Positions 1 through 8,998 of a stretch of DNA of 64,000 bases are shown piece by piece (within the stretch, counting starts at the first letter, position 1; the number at the start of each line of letters is the position of its first letter). The stretch spans positions 124,001 through 188,000 of the forward strand of contig NZ_BAABHJ010000005.1 of assembly GCF_039542035.1 (NCBI RefSeq), read 5' to 3'. Origin of the DNA: Actinoallomurus liliacearum. Lineage in GTDB: Bacteria; Actinomycetota; Actinomycetes; Streptosporangiales; Streptosporangiaceae. The notes beneath the pieces are model-generated. The model was not told the origin of the DNA, made no database searches, and saw only the letters and a list, made by a program, of their open reading frames with translations. The translations under genes and the position numbers were made by a program.

Positions 1-1
1 C

Positions 2-376
2 ACCGACCTGGACGACGTCGCGGCCAAGACGCTCCTGGCCGATCCCATCGCCCCGCTGCTCAGCGCGCAGATCCGCCACTTGGGCGGCGCGTTCACGCGG
101 CCGTCCGACTCCCCGCACGGACCTCTCACCGAGTCCTACGCCCTCTACCTGTTCGGTCTCCCGACCGACCCGGCGACCGCGCGGGCGGTCACCGCCCGGC
201 AGCGGGCGTTCGCCGAGAACCTCCCGGTCAGCGGCCGCAAGCCCCTGACCTTCCTCAATCCCGGAGAGACGGCGGCCGACGCCTTCGCTCCCGACGCGCT
301 GGCCCGGCTGCGCGACGTCAAGGGCCGCCACGACCCGTACGACGTCTTCCGCAGCAACGTCCCCGTCCGGCTCTGA
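2..376 (+). CDS. FAD-linked oxidase (berberine-bridge type), C-terminal fragment
   Basis: The reading frame is open at the left edge and ends at 376, so only about the last 124 residues are visible. The end, KGRHDPYDVFRSNVPV, matches the C-terminal BBE segment of FAD-linked oxidases, where the D-P-x-x-x-F-x-x-N pattern closes the substrate domain. These flavoenzymes usually carry bicovalent or 8-alpha-histidyl FAD and oxidise alcohols, sugars or alkaloid-like substrates. The FAD-binding half lies outside the window, so the substrate cannot be inferred. An internal ATG at 80 is not the real start, because conserved sequence runs back to base 2. Confidence 0.8.
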   Translation, partial: TDLDDVAAKTLLADPIAPLLSAQIRHLGGAFTRPSDSPHGPLTESYALYLFGLPTDPATARAVTARQRAFAENLPVSGRKPLTFLNPGETAADAFAPDALARLRDVKGRHDPYDVFRSNVPVRL

Positions 377-399
377 CCTTCTCCGGCGCGGCGGCCTCG

Positions 400-771
400 T
401 CAGGCGGTGGCGGCGCCGCGCCGGGGGAGGTCGGTGACGCCGAGGCGCCGGTGCTCGATGTGGCTGATCGCCTCGTCCAGCAGCGTGGCGACGTGGTTGT
501 CGTAGAGCTGGTAGACGATGCTGCGGCCGTGGCGGTCGCCGGCGACCAGGCCGAGGTGGCGCAGGTAGCGGAGCTGGTGGGAGACGGCGGAGCGCTCCAT
601 GTCGATGGAGTCGGCGAGCTCGCCGACGGAGCACGGGCCCTCCCGGAGGCGGCTGAGGATGCGCAGCCGGCTGGGGGTGGCCAGCGCCTGCATGGTCTCC
701 GCGACGCTCTTGGCGAGGTCGGCGTCGATCGGCCCGGTCGGGGTCCTGTGTCCGTCAACGCCGTGTCCCAT
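400..771 (-). CDS. ArsR/SmtB-family metal-sensing repressor (CzrA-like)
   Basis: A 123-residue winged-helix repressor. The ATP-independent HTH lies at about residues 45-80 (ELADSIDMERSAVSHQLRYL). The C-terminal helix carries D91, H93, H104 and H107, with exactly the D-x-H-x10-H-x2-H spacing of the alpha-5 zinc site of CzrA/SmtB-type sensors. This suggests derepression by Zn(II) or Co(II) rather than arsenic. It is divergent from a cation diffusion facilitator, with an inverted repeat between them, and so probably represses both. I chose ATG at 771. A longer in-frame extension upstream lacks family similarity and would run over the operator. Confidence 0.88.
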   Translation of the reverse strand: MGHGVDGHRTPTGPIDADLAKSVAETMQALATPSRLRILSRLREGPCSVGELADSIDMERSAVSHQLRYLRHLGLVAGDRHGRSIVYQLYDNHVATLLDEAISHIEHRRLGVTDLPRRGAATA

Positions 772-797
772 GTCGCCATGGTAACCACGGTGTACAT

Positions 798-813
798 GTG
801 AACACCTCTTCAC
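798..813. promoter_or_regulatory. Candidate ArsR-family operator
   Basis: A perfect inverted repeat GTGAA-N6-TTCAC lies in the 96-bp divergent gap between the ArsR-type gene and the CDF transporter. Its position and size suit a zinc sensor that controls both genes. This is inference from the sequence only. Confidence 0.55.
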
Positions 814-867
814 GCGATCACCTATTATGGAGGCGACCACGCGCCGGGAGAAGAGGAGTGGGCCACC

Positions 868-1770
868 GTGACATCCGCCGTCGTCGAGCGTGATGAGGCC
901 GCCGACCGTAGAGCGGCCAACCGGGCCATGGCCGTGTCGGCGGCCGGTCTGTCGGTGACCGCCCTCATCGAGATCGTCCTGGCCCTGGTCACCGGCTCGG
1001 TCGCGCTGCTCGGCGACGGCCTGCACAACCTGTCCGACGTGTCGACGTCGGCGGTGGTCTTCCTCGGCTTCTGGATCTCCCGGCGGCCCGCGACGGCCCG
1101 TTACCCGTACGGCTACGAGCGGGCGGAGGACCTGGCCGGGCTCGGGGTGGCGCTCGTGATCTGGGCGAGCGCGCTGTTCGCCGGGTACGAGAGCTACCAC
1201 AAGCTCGTCGGCGGCGCGGCGACGACCGACGCCGGGCTGGGCATGGTCGGCGCGGCGCTCGGCATCGTCGGCAACCAGATCGTCGCCCGGTACAAGCTGC
1301 GGATCGGCCGCCGGATCCGGTCGGCGACGATGATCGCCGACGCCAAGCACTCCTGGCTCGACGCGATCTCCTCACTGGGCGCGCTGATCGGCCTCGCGCT
1401 CGTGGCCGCCGGGTACCGCTGGGGCGACCCCGTGGCCGGGCTGGCCGTCACGCTGTTCATCTGCCACGTCGGCGTTGAGGTCACCCGCGATCTCGTGCAC
1501 CGCCTGATGGACGGCGTCGACCCCGACCACCTGGAGGCCGCGCGGACGGCCGCCGCCGGGGTTCCGGGCGTCGGCGCGGCCGAGGTCCGGGCGCGCTGGA
1601 TGGGCCGGACCCTCGCCGTCGAGGTCGAGACCCGCCTCGACGACGGCCTCAGCCTCCTGGACGCCGACGGGATCAACGCCGAGGTGGAGCGCGCGGTGCG
1701 CGTCGCCGTGCCCGACGCCGGTGACGTGCACGCCCACGCCCATGCCACACGGCCGGCGGGCGTGGCCTGA
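868..1770 (+). CDS. Cation diffusion facilitator (CDF) metal exporter
   Basis: A 300-residue membrane protein with the CDF layout: about six membrane segments over residues 20-215, then a cytoplasmic ferredoxin-like domain. The transport site is recognisable as H53-x3-D57 (HNLSD) in TM2 and H160-x3-D164 (HSWLD) in TM5. CDF proteins exchange cytoplasmic Zn, Co or related divalent ions for protons. The tail ends in a short His-Ala repeat (HAHAHA) that could bind metal. The GTG start at 868 is preceded by an AGAGGAG ribosome site. Pairing with the divergent CzrA-like repressor supports zinc/cobalt efflux, although the exact metal is inferred. Confidence 0.9.
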   Translation: MTSAVVERDEAADRRAANRAMAVSAAGLSVTALIEIVLALVTGSVALLGDGLHNLSDVSTSAVVFLGFWISRRPATARYPYGYERAEDLAGLGVALVIWASALFAGYESYHKLVGGAATTDAGLGMVGAALGIVGNQIVARYKLRIGRRIRSATMIADAKHSWLDAISSLGALIGLALVAAGYRWGDPVAGLAVTLFICHVGVEVTRDLVHRLMDGVDPDHLEAARTAAAGVPGVGAAEVRARWMGRTLAVEVETRLDDGLSLLDADGINAEVERAVRVAVPDAGDVHAHAHATRPAGVA

Positions 1771-1804
1771 GGGCGCCGGACGCCGTCCGAGATCGTCACT
1801 GGGT

Positions 1805-1829
1805 GTTTCCGCCTGGTTCGTGCGGGTAC
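1805..1829 (+). promoter_or_regulatory. SigB/SigF-type stress promoter candidate
   Basis: GTTT at 1805-1808 and GGGTAC at 1824-1829 are separated by 15 bases. This matches the actinobacterial general-stress sigma consensus (GnnT, N14-16, GGGTAY). It lies about 50 bases upstream of a small hydrophilic protein gene and points at it. Confidence 0.5.
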
Positions 1830-1881
1830 ACGCAGCGCGGCGAGGGGGTGCAGGTAAAGACCCAGAAGGAGGCGAGTGATC

Positions 1882-2178
1882 GTGAGCGACACCGGCAAAG
1901 ACCGCCCGCCGGAGCCCGACCGCGGCGTGGGCGCGCACTCCGGCCATGAGGCTCAGCCGCAGGAGCGCGTGGTCCCCGGCACGATGAGCGCGGGGGAGGG
2001 GTACGACACCGAGGCCGAGGGCACCCGGCAGGGCGATCCGCTGTCCGGCGTCGAGACCCGGCCCGGCACGGCGTCCCGCGAGGCGGGCCTGACCGGCGAC
2101 CGCGCCGCAGACACCGGCCCGGCCGATGAACACGCACCGGACACCAACCCCGACGGCACCCCGCGCCCCCGGGACTGA
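1882..2178 (+). CDS. Small acidic, intrinsically disordered protein
   Basis: A 98-residue protein rich in Asp, Glu, Pro, Gly and Thr, with no hydrophobic core, membrane segment or recognisable domain. It is predicted to be disordered and cytoplasmic. An AAGGAGG site at 1866-1872 sits nine bases before the GTG at 1882 but only three before the GTG at 1876, so 1882 is the better start. The stress-type promoter just upstream suggests induction by osmotic or oxidative stress, like many small hydrophilic actinobacterial proteins. I do not recognise a family, and the function is unknown. Confidence 0.6.
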   Translation: MSDTGKDRPPEPDRGVGAHSGHEAQPQERVVPGTMSAGEGYDTEAEGTRQGDPLSGVETRPGTASREAGLTGDRAADTGPADEHAPDTNPDGTPRPRD

Positions 2179-2254
2179 GGGGCCGCCCTCCGGGTGAACC
2201 CCGGACCGCCGGCGAACGTCTCTTCTGCTGAAGCGACGGCGAGAGGCGGTCCCC

Positions 2255-3145
2255 ATGGTGTCCAGACGTGCCTTCCTGATCGGCGGTGCCGGGTTCGGCG
2301 CGGTGGCCGTCGCGGGAGGGGTCGGCGCGATCCTCGTCGAGGAGGACGTGCTGCCGGGGAAGGTGTCCTTCGACCGGGCCATCGGGCGCTGCGGGTCCCT
2401 GCCGGCCCCGCCGCGCACACCGGGCATCGTCCAGCCGCAGACCTTTCGTTCCCGCCGGCGCGGGACCGACGTCACGGCCGTCGTCGTGCTCCCCGCCGGC
2501 GTCCGGTCGCTGTGGCGCCTTCCGGTCGTGGTCGCCCTGCACGGCAACGGCGGCTCCGCGACGTCGGCCGCGAACGGCCTCCGGCTCGACCGGTATCTGA
2601 CCGACGTCGTGCGCACCCGCGCGGTCGCGCCGTTCGCGCTCGTCGCGGTGGACGGCGGCCCCGACACGTACTGGCACCGGAGGAAAAGCGGCGATGACCC
2701 GCTCGGCATGATCACCGAGGAACTGCTGCCCCGGCTGGGCCGTCAGGGCGCCTCGACGGACCGGTTCGGGGTGATCGGCTGGTCGATGGGCGGCTACGGC
2801 GCGCTCCTGCTGGCCGAGACGGTCGGCGCCCCCCGCATGGCCGCCGCCGTCGCCTCCTCACCGGCGCTCTTCCCCTCCTACGACAACGCCCGCCGGACGA
2901 ACCACCGGGCCTTCGACGACGCCGCCGACTTCGCGCGGGGTGACGTGTTCGCCGGACTCGGCCGGCTGGCGGGAGTGCCGACGCGCGTGGACTGCGGCAC
3001 CAGCGACCCGTTCGCGCCGATGGTGCGCCGGTTCCGGAAGCGGCTGCGCCCCGAAGGGGGGATGAGCGGCGGGTGCCACGACGGCGCGTTCTGGCTGCGG
3101 CACCTGCCGGATCAGCTCGCCTTCCTCGGTGATCACCTCCGTTGA
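2255..3145 (+). CDS. Tat-exported esterase-fold protein (alpha/beta hydrolase)
   Basis: A 296-residue alpha/beta hydrolase. The N-terminus has a twin-arginine motif (SRRAFLIGG) followed by a hydrophobic Ala/Gly-rich stretch, so export by the Tat system is likely. The nucleophile elbow GWSMGG places the catalytic Ser near residue 177. DCGTSDPF probably supplies the acid and the GCHDGAFW segment the His. The layout resembles the putative-esterase/mycolyltransferase (D-type esterase) family. Substrate unknown. It stands alone, with a weak ribosome site upstream. Confidence 0.75.
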   Translation: MVSRRAFLIGGAGFGAVAVAGGVGAILVEEDVLPGKVSFDRAIGRCGSLPAPPRTPGIVQPQTFRSRRRGTDVTAVVVLPAGVRSLWRLPVVVALHGNGGSATSAANGLRLDRYLTDVVRTRAVAPFALVAVDGGPDTYWHRRKSGDDPLGMITEELLPRLGRQGASTDRFGVIGWSMGGYGALLLAETVGAPRMAAAVASSPALFPSYDNARRTNHRAFDDAADFARGDVFAGLGRLAGVPTRVDCGTSDPFAPMVRRFRKRLRPEGGMSGGCHDGAFWLRHLPDQLAFLGDHLR

Positions 3146-3188
3146 GAGACGTTCTCGGGACTCCAGTGTTCTCAGGACTCCGGCGTTC

Positions 3189-4280
3189 TCAGGACTCGAG
3201 CGTCCGGGTGACGGCGTAGGCGACCACCTCGGACAGGTCGCCGGTCCGCTGGTGGACGTCCCACTGCTGCTCGGCGCCGTTGCCTCGTTTGAGTACCCCG
3301 AGCAGGAGACCTTCGACCGTGATGAGGTCACCGGTCTCCGCCAGGACCGGCGCGGTGTGCTCGACCAGCGCCCGTACGACGGACTCCGCCGGCGCCGGAC
3401 GGCCGGTGAGCGGGTGCACCAGGTCGTGCCGGAGACCGGACCGGGCCGCCCGCCAGGTGGCGAGTTTCAGCTGGGACGTGCGCACCGGCGGCGCCGGCTC
3501 ACCGGCCCGCCAGGCCCGCGCGGCCGTCTCCACCAGCGCGCCGACCAGGGCGGCCACCAGCAGGGTGTCGTCCATCAGCAGGCAGACGTCGGCGATCCGG
3601 ATCTCGACCGTGGGATAGCGGCGGGACAGCCGGGCGTCGAAGTAGATCATCCCCTCGTCGAGGATCGCGCCGGTGTTCAGCATCTCCTCAACGGCCGCCC
3701 GGTAGGACGCCGCCGTGCCGAACGGCTCGGTCGGGCCGGACGACGGCCAGCGCCCCATGACCTGCCGGCGGTAGCTGGCGTACCCGCTGTCCGTGCCCTG
3801 CCAGAACGGGGAGTTCGCGCTCAGCGCCAGCAGGGCCGGGAGCCAGGGACGGATCCGGTCGAGCACGGCGACGCCCTCATCGGCGGACTCCACCGCGACG
3901 TGGACGTGGCACCCGCAGATCAGGTGCTCGGCGGCGGTGAGGGCGTACTCCCCGGCCATCCGCACGTAGCGCTCCTCGGGCGTGACCGTCGGCCGTACCG
4001 GCAGGGGTGAGGTTCCGAGCGCGGCGATCGCCACCCCCTGGTTCCGGGCGGCCGCCGCCGCGACGTGGCGTTGGTCGCGGATCTGGTCGGCGAGTTCGGT
4101 CATGGACGAGCACGGGCGGGTGCCCGTCTCGAGCTGTTCGCTCTGCAGCTCGTGCTGCAGCAGCCCCCCACCGCCGTGCGGCCCGCGCCGGAGTACGGCG
4201 TCGGCGGCGGCACGGGGCCTCCCACTGTTCGGGTCGACGAGGATGAATTCCTCTTCCACCCCCACGGTTCGCGTATCCAC
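3189..4280 (-). CDS. YbdK-type carboxylate-amine ligase (glutamate-cysteine ligase 2 family)
   Basis: A 363-residue protein beginning with TVGVEEEFILVD, the glutamate-binding start of the GCS2/YbdK family, and later containing the GCHVHVAV motif that helps bind metal-ATP. Length matches the usual 360-380. Characterised relatives make a gamma-glutamyl amide bond with weak activity, and EgtA-like members serve ergothioneine synthesis, but the true substrate of this type is usually unknown. The start is GTG at 4280. No ergothioneine or mycothiol genes are adjacent, so I would not call it EgtA. Confidence 0.85.
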   Translation of the reverse strand: MDTRTVGVEEEFILVDPNSGRPRAAADAVLRRGPHGGGGLLQHELQSEQLETGTRPCSSMTELADQIRDQRHVAAAAARNQGVAIAALGTSPLPVRPTVTPEERYVRMAGEYALTAAEHLICGCHVHVAVESADEGVAVLDRIRPWLPALLALSANSPFWQGTDSGYASYRRQVMGRWPSSGPTEPFGTAASYRAAVEEMLNTGAILDEGMIYFDARLSRRYPTVEIRIADVCLLMDDTLLVAALVGALVETAARAWRAGEPAPPVRTSQLKLATWRAARSGLRHDLVHPLTGRPAPAESVVRALVEHTAPVLAETGDLITVEGLLLGVLKRGNGAEQQWDVHQRTGDLSEVVAYAVTRTLES

Positions 4281-4590
4281 TATGACCTACTGTGCTGTTT
4301 TCTGGCGGCAGAAAAGTAAAGCCATGGCATCTCCGTTTCTCCGGGTGCCAAAAAAGACATCCCCGTGATCATCGATCGTCCCCCTCCTCGTGACGTCAGC
4401 GTAAATCGCGACAACGCTCCGCTAACCGGGTATCGACGGATTGGTGAGTTTGCCGGGGGATTCGGCCATTCATCGGTGATGCGAAGGCATGACCCATGAG
4501 GAACATGAGCCCTGAGGGGCGCGACCCCCCGAATGCGGTTCACGATCGCGGGGTACCCGGCACTCCCGGCCGACCGGGACAATCGACGGC
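4281..4590. other. Divergent intergenic region (310 bp) with a short inverted repeat
   Basis: No gene is seen. The region is visibly less GC-rich than its flanks, as expected for promoters of the divergent ligase and AfsR-like genes. A perfect inverted repeat TTTTCTG-N4-CAGAAAA at 4298-4315, 18 bases upstream of the ligase start, is a possible operator. A GACAAT box seven bases before the ATG at 4591 could be a -10 for a leaderless AfsR-like transcript. Confidence 0.4.
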
Positions 4591-7500
4591 ATGCGGTTCG
4601 GCATCCTGGGTCCCTTGGAGGTACGGTCCGCCGACGGTGCGGCGATCCCCGTCGGCGGCCCCCGCCCGCGCGCGCTGCTGGTGCTGCTCCTCCTGCACGC
4701 GGGCCGGGTGGTCGGCATGGACCGGCTGGTCGACGGCCAGTACGGCGACGAGCCCCCGGCCGGCGCCGTCAACGCGGTCCAGGCGCAGGTGTCCCGGCTG
4801 CGGCGTCACCTGCCGCCGGGGGCGCTGGAGTTCGACGGGACCGGCTACCGGCTGGCGGTCGACCCCGACGACGTGGACGCGCACCGTTTCGAGCGGCTGG
4901 CCCGCGACGGACGCGGGCTCCTGAACGCGGGCGCGTACGCGGACGCCGCCGCGGCCCTCCGCCGCGCGCTCGACCTGTGGCGCGGTCCGGCGCTGGCCGA
5001 CCTGCCCCACGCGGACGCCGACCGGGCCCGGCTGGAGGAGCTGCGGCTCGCCACGGCGGAGGACCTCATCGAGGCCCAGCTCGCGCTGCCCGACCGCGCA
5101 CCGGTCGCCGAGCTGCGGCGGCTGGTCGCCGAGCATCCCCTGCGGGAACGGCTCCGCGGGCAGCTGATGCGCGCCCTGCACGCGGCGGGGCGGCCCGCCG
5201 AGGCGCTGGCGGTCTTCGAGGAGACCCGGCACCTGCTCGCCGACCAGCTCGGCGTCGACCCCTCCCCGGAGCTGTCGGCGATCCAGCTCGCCGTCCTGCG
5301 CGCGCAGCAGCCGGACACGGTGCCGCGGCGGCGGCCGACGGCACAGCTCACGAGCTTCGTCGGACGCGACCGCGAGCTCACGCGGCTCGACGCGCTGCGC
5401 GACGCACGGCTGATCACCATCATCGGACCCGGCGGCGCCGGCAAGACCCGGCTGGCGATCGAGGCGACGGCCCGCGACGGGGCCGAGGTCGTCTTCGCCG
5501 ACCTGTCCCCGGTGGAGGACGACGACCAGGTGCCGCACGCGGTCCTCGGCGCGCTCGGCCTGCGCGAGACGGGCCTGCAGTCGCTGGAGGCGCCGGATCC
5601 GGTCGGGCGCCTGGTCGCGGCGATCGGGGACCGGGAGCTGCTGCTGGTACTCGACAACTGCGAGCAGGCCGTCACCGGCGCCGCCGCGCTGGCCCGCCGG
5701 TCGCTGGGCGAGTGCCCGCGTCTGAGAGTCCTGGCGACGAGCCGGGAGCCCCTCGGGATCACCGGTGAGACGCTCGTGCCGCTCGGGCCCCTGGACGTCC
5801 CGCCGTCGTCCTGCGCGCCCGCCGACGTGCCGGACTACCCGGCCGTCCGGCTGTTCGCCGACCGGGCGGCGGCCGTCCGGCCCGGCTTCGAGGTCGGGCC
5901 GGACAACGCGGAGGCGGTCGCGCGGATCTGCGCCGCGCTCGACGGGCTGCCGCTCGCCGTCGAGCTCGCGGCGGCCCGGTTGCGCACCTTCCCCGTCGAG
6001 GAGATCGCCCGCCGCCTCGCCGAGGACGACCGGTTCCGGCTGCTGTCGCGCGGCGACCGCACCGCGGCGGCCCGGCACCAGACGCTGCGCGCCGTGGTCG
6101 AGTGGAGCTGGGACCTGCTCACGCCGGACGAGCGGGCGGTGGCCCGGCGCTTCTCCGTCTTCTCGGGCGGCGCGTCACCGGACGCCGTCGAGGCGGTCTG
6201 CGGCGACGACGCGGGGGACACGCTGGCCGACCTGGTGGACAAGTCGTTCGTCGAGTCGGACGGCGTCCGCTATCGGATGTTCGAGACGATCGGCCTGTTC
6301 TGCGCCGAGCGCCTGGCCGAGACCGACGAACGGCAGCGGACCCGGGCTGCCCACGCCCGGCACTTCCTGGGCTTGGCCGAGCGGGCCGACCCTCACCTGC
6401 GCCGCGCCGAGCAGCTCGACTGGCTGGCCCGGCTCTCCGCCGACCACGAGAACCTGATGGCCGCCGTGCGCTGGTCCGTACGCCACGATCGGGAGACGGC
6501 CCTCCGGCTGGTCGCCGCCCTCGGGGCGTACGGCTGGCTGAGCGGACGGCGTGGCGAGACGCGCAAGCTGGCCGCCGAGCTCCTCGAGACGCCGGTCGAG
6601 GGATTCGAGGAGGAGTACGTCGCCTGCGTCGTGCAGGCCGTGCCGCGGATCGACCCGGAGCACTGGAAACGGGCCGAGTCGATCGTACGGTCCTGGGACC
6701 GGCCGCTGCGGTATCCGTTCACCGCGATCATGTGGGGGATGACCGCCGGACCGCCCGGACCGTCCGGCGCGAACGAGCGCATGCTCGGCGGCGATGATCC
6801 CTGGAACCAGGCCCTGGGCGTGTTCAGCATCGCCCTGATCACGGTGCTGGGCGGCGATCCGGCCAAGGGCGAACGCGGGCTCGAGGACGCGCTGGGCCGC
6901 TTCCGCTCGCTCGGCGAACGGTGGGGGACCGCGCAGGCGCTGGACTGGCTGGCCGTGATCGCGGCCCGCCGCGGTGAGTGGGCCCGCGCCCGCGACCTCT
7001 GGCAGGAGGCGATCGCGCTGTTCGACGAGCTGGGCGCCGACGAGGAGGTCGTCGACGTGCTCGTCCACCGCGCCGAGGGGCTCACCCGGGAGGGCGACCT
7101 GCCCGCCGCCGTCGCCGACGTCGACCGCGCGGAGGAGCTGTCCCGCCGGGCGGGCCGGGCGGACGCGCCCGCGGCGGTGCACCTCGGCCGGGCGGAGATC
7201 GCGCGGTTCCGCGGCGACCTCACCGAGGCCCGCCGCCACCTCGACGAGGCCCTCCGCATCGCCGGGAACGCCGGCTTCGGCATCGAGGCGACCCAGCCGT
7301 GGGCGTACACCGCGCTGGGGCGGCTCGCCGAGGCCGAGGGCGACGACGACGCGGCGCGGACCTGGCACCGGCGCGCCGTCGCCGCCGCGCGCGAGTCCCC
7401 GATCGCCGTCGACCTCGCCGACGCCGTGACCGGCCTGGCCGGCCTCGCCGTACGGGACGGCGCGGGCGAACACGCCGCGGTCCTGCTCGGCGCGGCGGTC

Positions 7501-7665
7501 GCGCTGCGCGGAACGACCGTCGCCCGCGACCGGGACGCCGACCTGGCCGCCGCCGGTGCCCGCGACCTCGTCGGCGCGGACGTGTTCGCGGCGGCGTTCG
7601 CGCGCGGCGCCGCGATGTCCCGCGCGGAGGCGCTGACAGTCGTGGACGAGACTGTCAGCGGATAG
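4591..7665 (+). CDS. AfsR-like SARP regulator (wHTH-BTAD-NB-ARC-TPR)
   Basis: A 1024-residue regulator. Residues 1-95 form the OmpR-type winged helix of SARPs (MRFGILGPLEV), and 100-245 form the bacterial transcriptional activation domain. An NB-ARC-type ATPase starts with FVGRDREL at about 255, with the P-loop GPGGAGKT at 279-286. The C-terminal third is helical TPR repeats. Such large SARPs bind direct repeats near -35 and switch on secondary metabolism or local genes after ATP-dependent assembly. An FAD monooxygenase follows after 38 bases, a common pairing, and is the likely target or partner. No clear ribosome site precedes the ATG. Confidence 0.88.
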   Translation: MRFGILGPLEVRSADGAAIPVGGPRPRALLVLLLLHAGRVVGMDRLVDGQYGDEPPAGAVNAVQAQVSRLRRHLPPGALEFDGTGYRLAVDPDDVDAHRFERLARDGRGLLNAGAYADAAAALRRALDLWRGPALADLPHADADRARLEELRLATAEDLIEAQLALPDRAPVAELRRLVAEHPLRERLRGQLMRALHAAGRPAEALAVFEETRHLLADQLGVDPSPELSAIQLAVLRAQQPDTVPRRRPTAQLTSFVGRDRELTRLDALRDARLITIIGPGGAGKTRLAIEATARDGAEVVFADLSPVEDDDQVPHAVLGALGLRETGLQSLEAPDPVGRLVAAIGDRELLLVLDNCEQAVTGAAALARRSLGECPRLRVLATSREPLGITGETLVPLGPLDVPPSSCAPADVPDYPAVRLFADRAAAVRPGFEVGPDNAEAVARICAALDGLPLAVELAAARLRTFPVEEIARRLAEDDRFRLLSRGDRTAAARHQTLRAVVEWSWDLLTPDERAVARRFSVFSGGASPDAVEAVCGDDAGDTLADLVDKSFVESDGVRYRMFETIGLFCAERLAETDERQRTRAAHARHFLGLAERADPHLRRAEQLDWLARLSADHENLMAAVRWSVRHDRETALRLVAALGAYGWLSGRRGETRKLAAELLETPVEGFEEEYVACVVQAVPRIDPEHWKRAESIVRSWDRPLRYPFTAIMWGMTAGPPGPSGANERMLGGDDPWNQALGVFSIALITVLGGDPAKGERGLEDALGRFRSLGERWGTAQALDWLAVIAARRGEWARARDLWQEAIALFDELGADEEVVDVLVHRAEGLTREGDLPAAVADVDRAEELSRRAGRADAPAAVHLGRAEIARFRGDLTEARRHLDEALRIAGNAGFGIEATQPWAYTALGRLAEAEGDDDAARTWHRRAVAAARESPIAVDLADAVTGLAGLAVRDGAGEHAAVLLGAAVALRGTTVARDRDADLAAAGARDLVGADVFAAAFARGAAMSRAEALTVVDETVSG

Positions 7666-7703
7666 CGGACGGGCTGTCAACGGGCCCCGCGAGAGTCGGG
7701 GAC

Positions 7704-8894
7704 ATGAAGAACACGACAGTCCTCATCTCCGGCGCGAGCATCGCCGGCCCCGCCCTCGCCCACTGGCTGGAGCGCTACGGCTGCACCGTCACGATCGTCG
7801 AGAAGGCGCCCGCGCTGCGCCCCGGCGGGCAGGCCGTCGACTTCAAGGGCGAGACCCACATGAAGGTCCTGGCGCGCATGGGCATCCTCGACGAGGTGCG
7901 CCGCCGCCAGACCGGCGGGCACGACACCACCTTCATCGACGCGGACGGCCGGCCGCAGGCGGTCATGCCCGGCGAGTTCAGCGGCGGCGAGATCGAGATC
8001 GGCCGCGGTGACCTGGCCGCCCTCCTGTACGAGCGGACCGCGGCGCGGTGCGAGTACGTCTTCGGCGACTCGATCACCTCGCTGACCGAGACGGCCTCCG
8101 GCGTCCACGTCACCTTCGAGCGCGGCGCGCCCCGCACCTTCGACCTGGTGGTCGGCGCGGACGGCATCCACTCCAACGTCCGCCGCCTGGCCTTCGGCCC
8201 CGAGGAGGACTACGTGCGCTTCCTCGGCCACTACTACGCGCTCGCCGACGCCACCGCGCCAGGCGCCCCGGCGCAGAGCGTGATTTACAACGAGCCCGGC
8301 CGCATGGTGTCGCTCTGGGGGAACAAGGCGCGGGCGTTCTTCGTCTTCGCCTCCGAACAGTTGCAGTACGACCGCTGGGACACCGACCAGCAGAAACGGC
8401 TCCTCGCCCGCGCCTACGAGGGCGCGCGGTGGAGGGTGCCCGAGATCATCGCCGCGACGTCCGGCGCCCCGGAGTTCTACCTCGACTCGATCAGCAGGGT
8501 CGAGATCGACCACTACGCCAAGGGACGGGTCGTGCTGCTCGGCGACGCCGCGTACGGCAACACCCTGGGCGGCTTCGGCACCGGCCTGGCCATCGTCGGC
8601 GCGTATGTCCTGGCAGGGGAGCTGGCGGCGGCAGGCGGCGACCATCGGGTGGCGTTCCAGCGGTACGAGGAGGAGTTCCGCGGCTACGCCAAGATCGCGC
8701 GCAAGGGCAACGCCGGGCCGTTCCTCGCCCCGCCGACCCAGGGCCGGATCAGGATGCGCAACCAGATGTTCAAGCGCCGCTTCCTGCTCAAGTCGCTGCT
8801 GTGGATGACCGACAGGTTCGCCACCAACATCGACCTCAAGGACTACCCGGCCCCCGCCGAGCCCTCAAACGGCCGGCCGCCCGTGCGCCGATGA
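7704..8894 (+). CDS. FAD-dependent aromatic-ring monooxygenase
   Basis: A 396-residue class A flavoprotein monooxygenase. The Rossmann start is GASIAGPALA with an acidic residue (VEKAP) ending strand 2. The middle carries LVVGADGIHSNVR (the DG fingerprint), and the last part has VLLGDAAYGNTLGGFGTGLAI, the GD motif that contacts the FAD ribose. It resembles the TetX/PgaE-like hydroxylases acting on aromatic polyketides or antibiotics using NAD(P)H and O2. The ATG at 7704 follows the AfsR-like gene by 38 bases, so the two probably share a transcript. Substrate unknown. Confidence 0.85.
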   Translation: MKNTTVLISGASIAGPALAHWLERYGCTVTIVEKAPALRPGGQAVDFKGETHMKVLARMGILDEVRRRQTGGHDTTFIDADGRPQAVMPGEFSGGEIEIGRGDLAALLYERTAARCEYVFGDSITSLTETASGVHVTFERGAPRTFDLVVGADGIHSNVRRLAFGPEEDYVRFLGHYYALADATAPGAPAQSVIYNEPGRMVSLWGNKARAFFVFASEQLQYDRWDTDQQKRLLARAYEGARWRVPEIIAATSGAPEFYLDSISRVEIDHYAKGRVVLLGDAAYGNTLGGFGTGLAIVGAYVLAGELAAAGGDHRVAFQRYEEEFRGYAKIARKGNAGPFLAPPTQGRIRMRNQMFKRRFLLKSLLWMTDRFATNIDLKDYPAPAEPSNGRPPVRR

Positions 8895-8957
8895 CCGCCT
8901 CCGGCTCGTACGCCGCGGACTCCAGCGCCAGGGTCCCTCGGACCGGGTCGTACGTGT

Positions 8958-8985
8958 CGAGGGCCCCGGCGCGCCGGGGCCCTCG
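8958..8985. terminator. Bidirectional hairpin terminator
   Basis: A perfect 28-base GC palindrome (arms CGAGGGCCCCGG and its complement) lies between the convergent monooxygenase and SDR genes. There is no T tract, as usual in actinobacteria. Confidence 0.7.
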
Positions 8986-8998
8986 CCAGGGGCTGGGG

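Noticed and set aside
3189..4280. Ergothioneine enzyme EgtA
   Set aside because: The family fits, but no other ergothioneine gene is nearby and YbdK-type paralogues are common, so a specific role is not supported.
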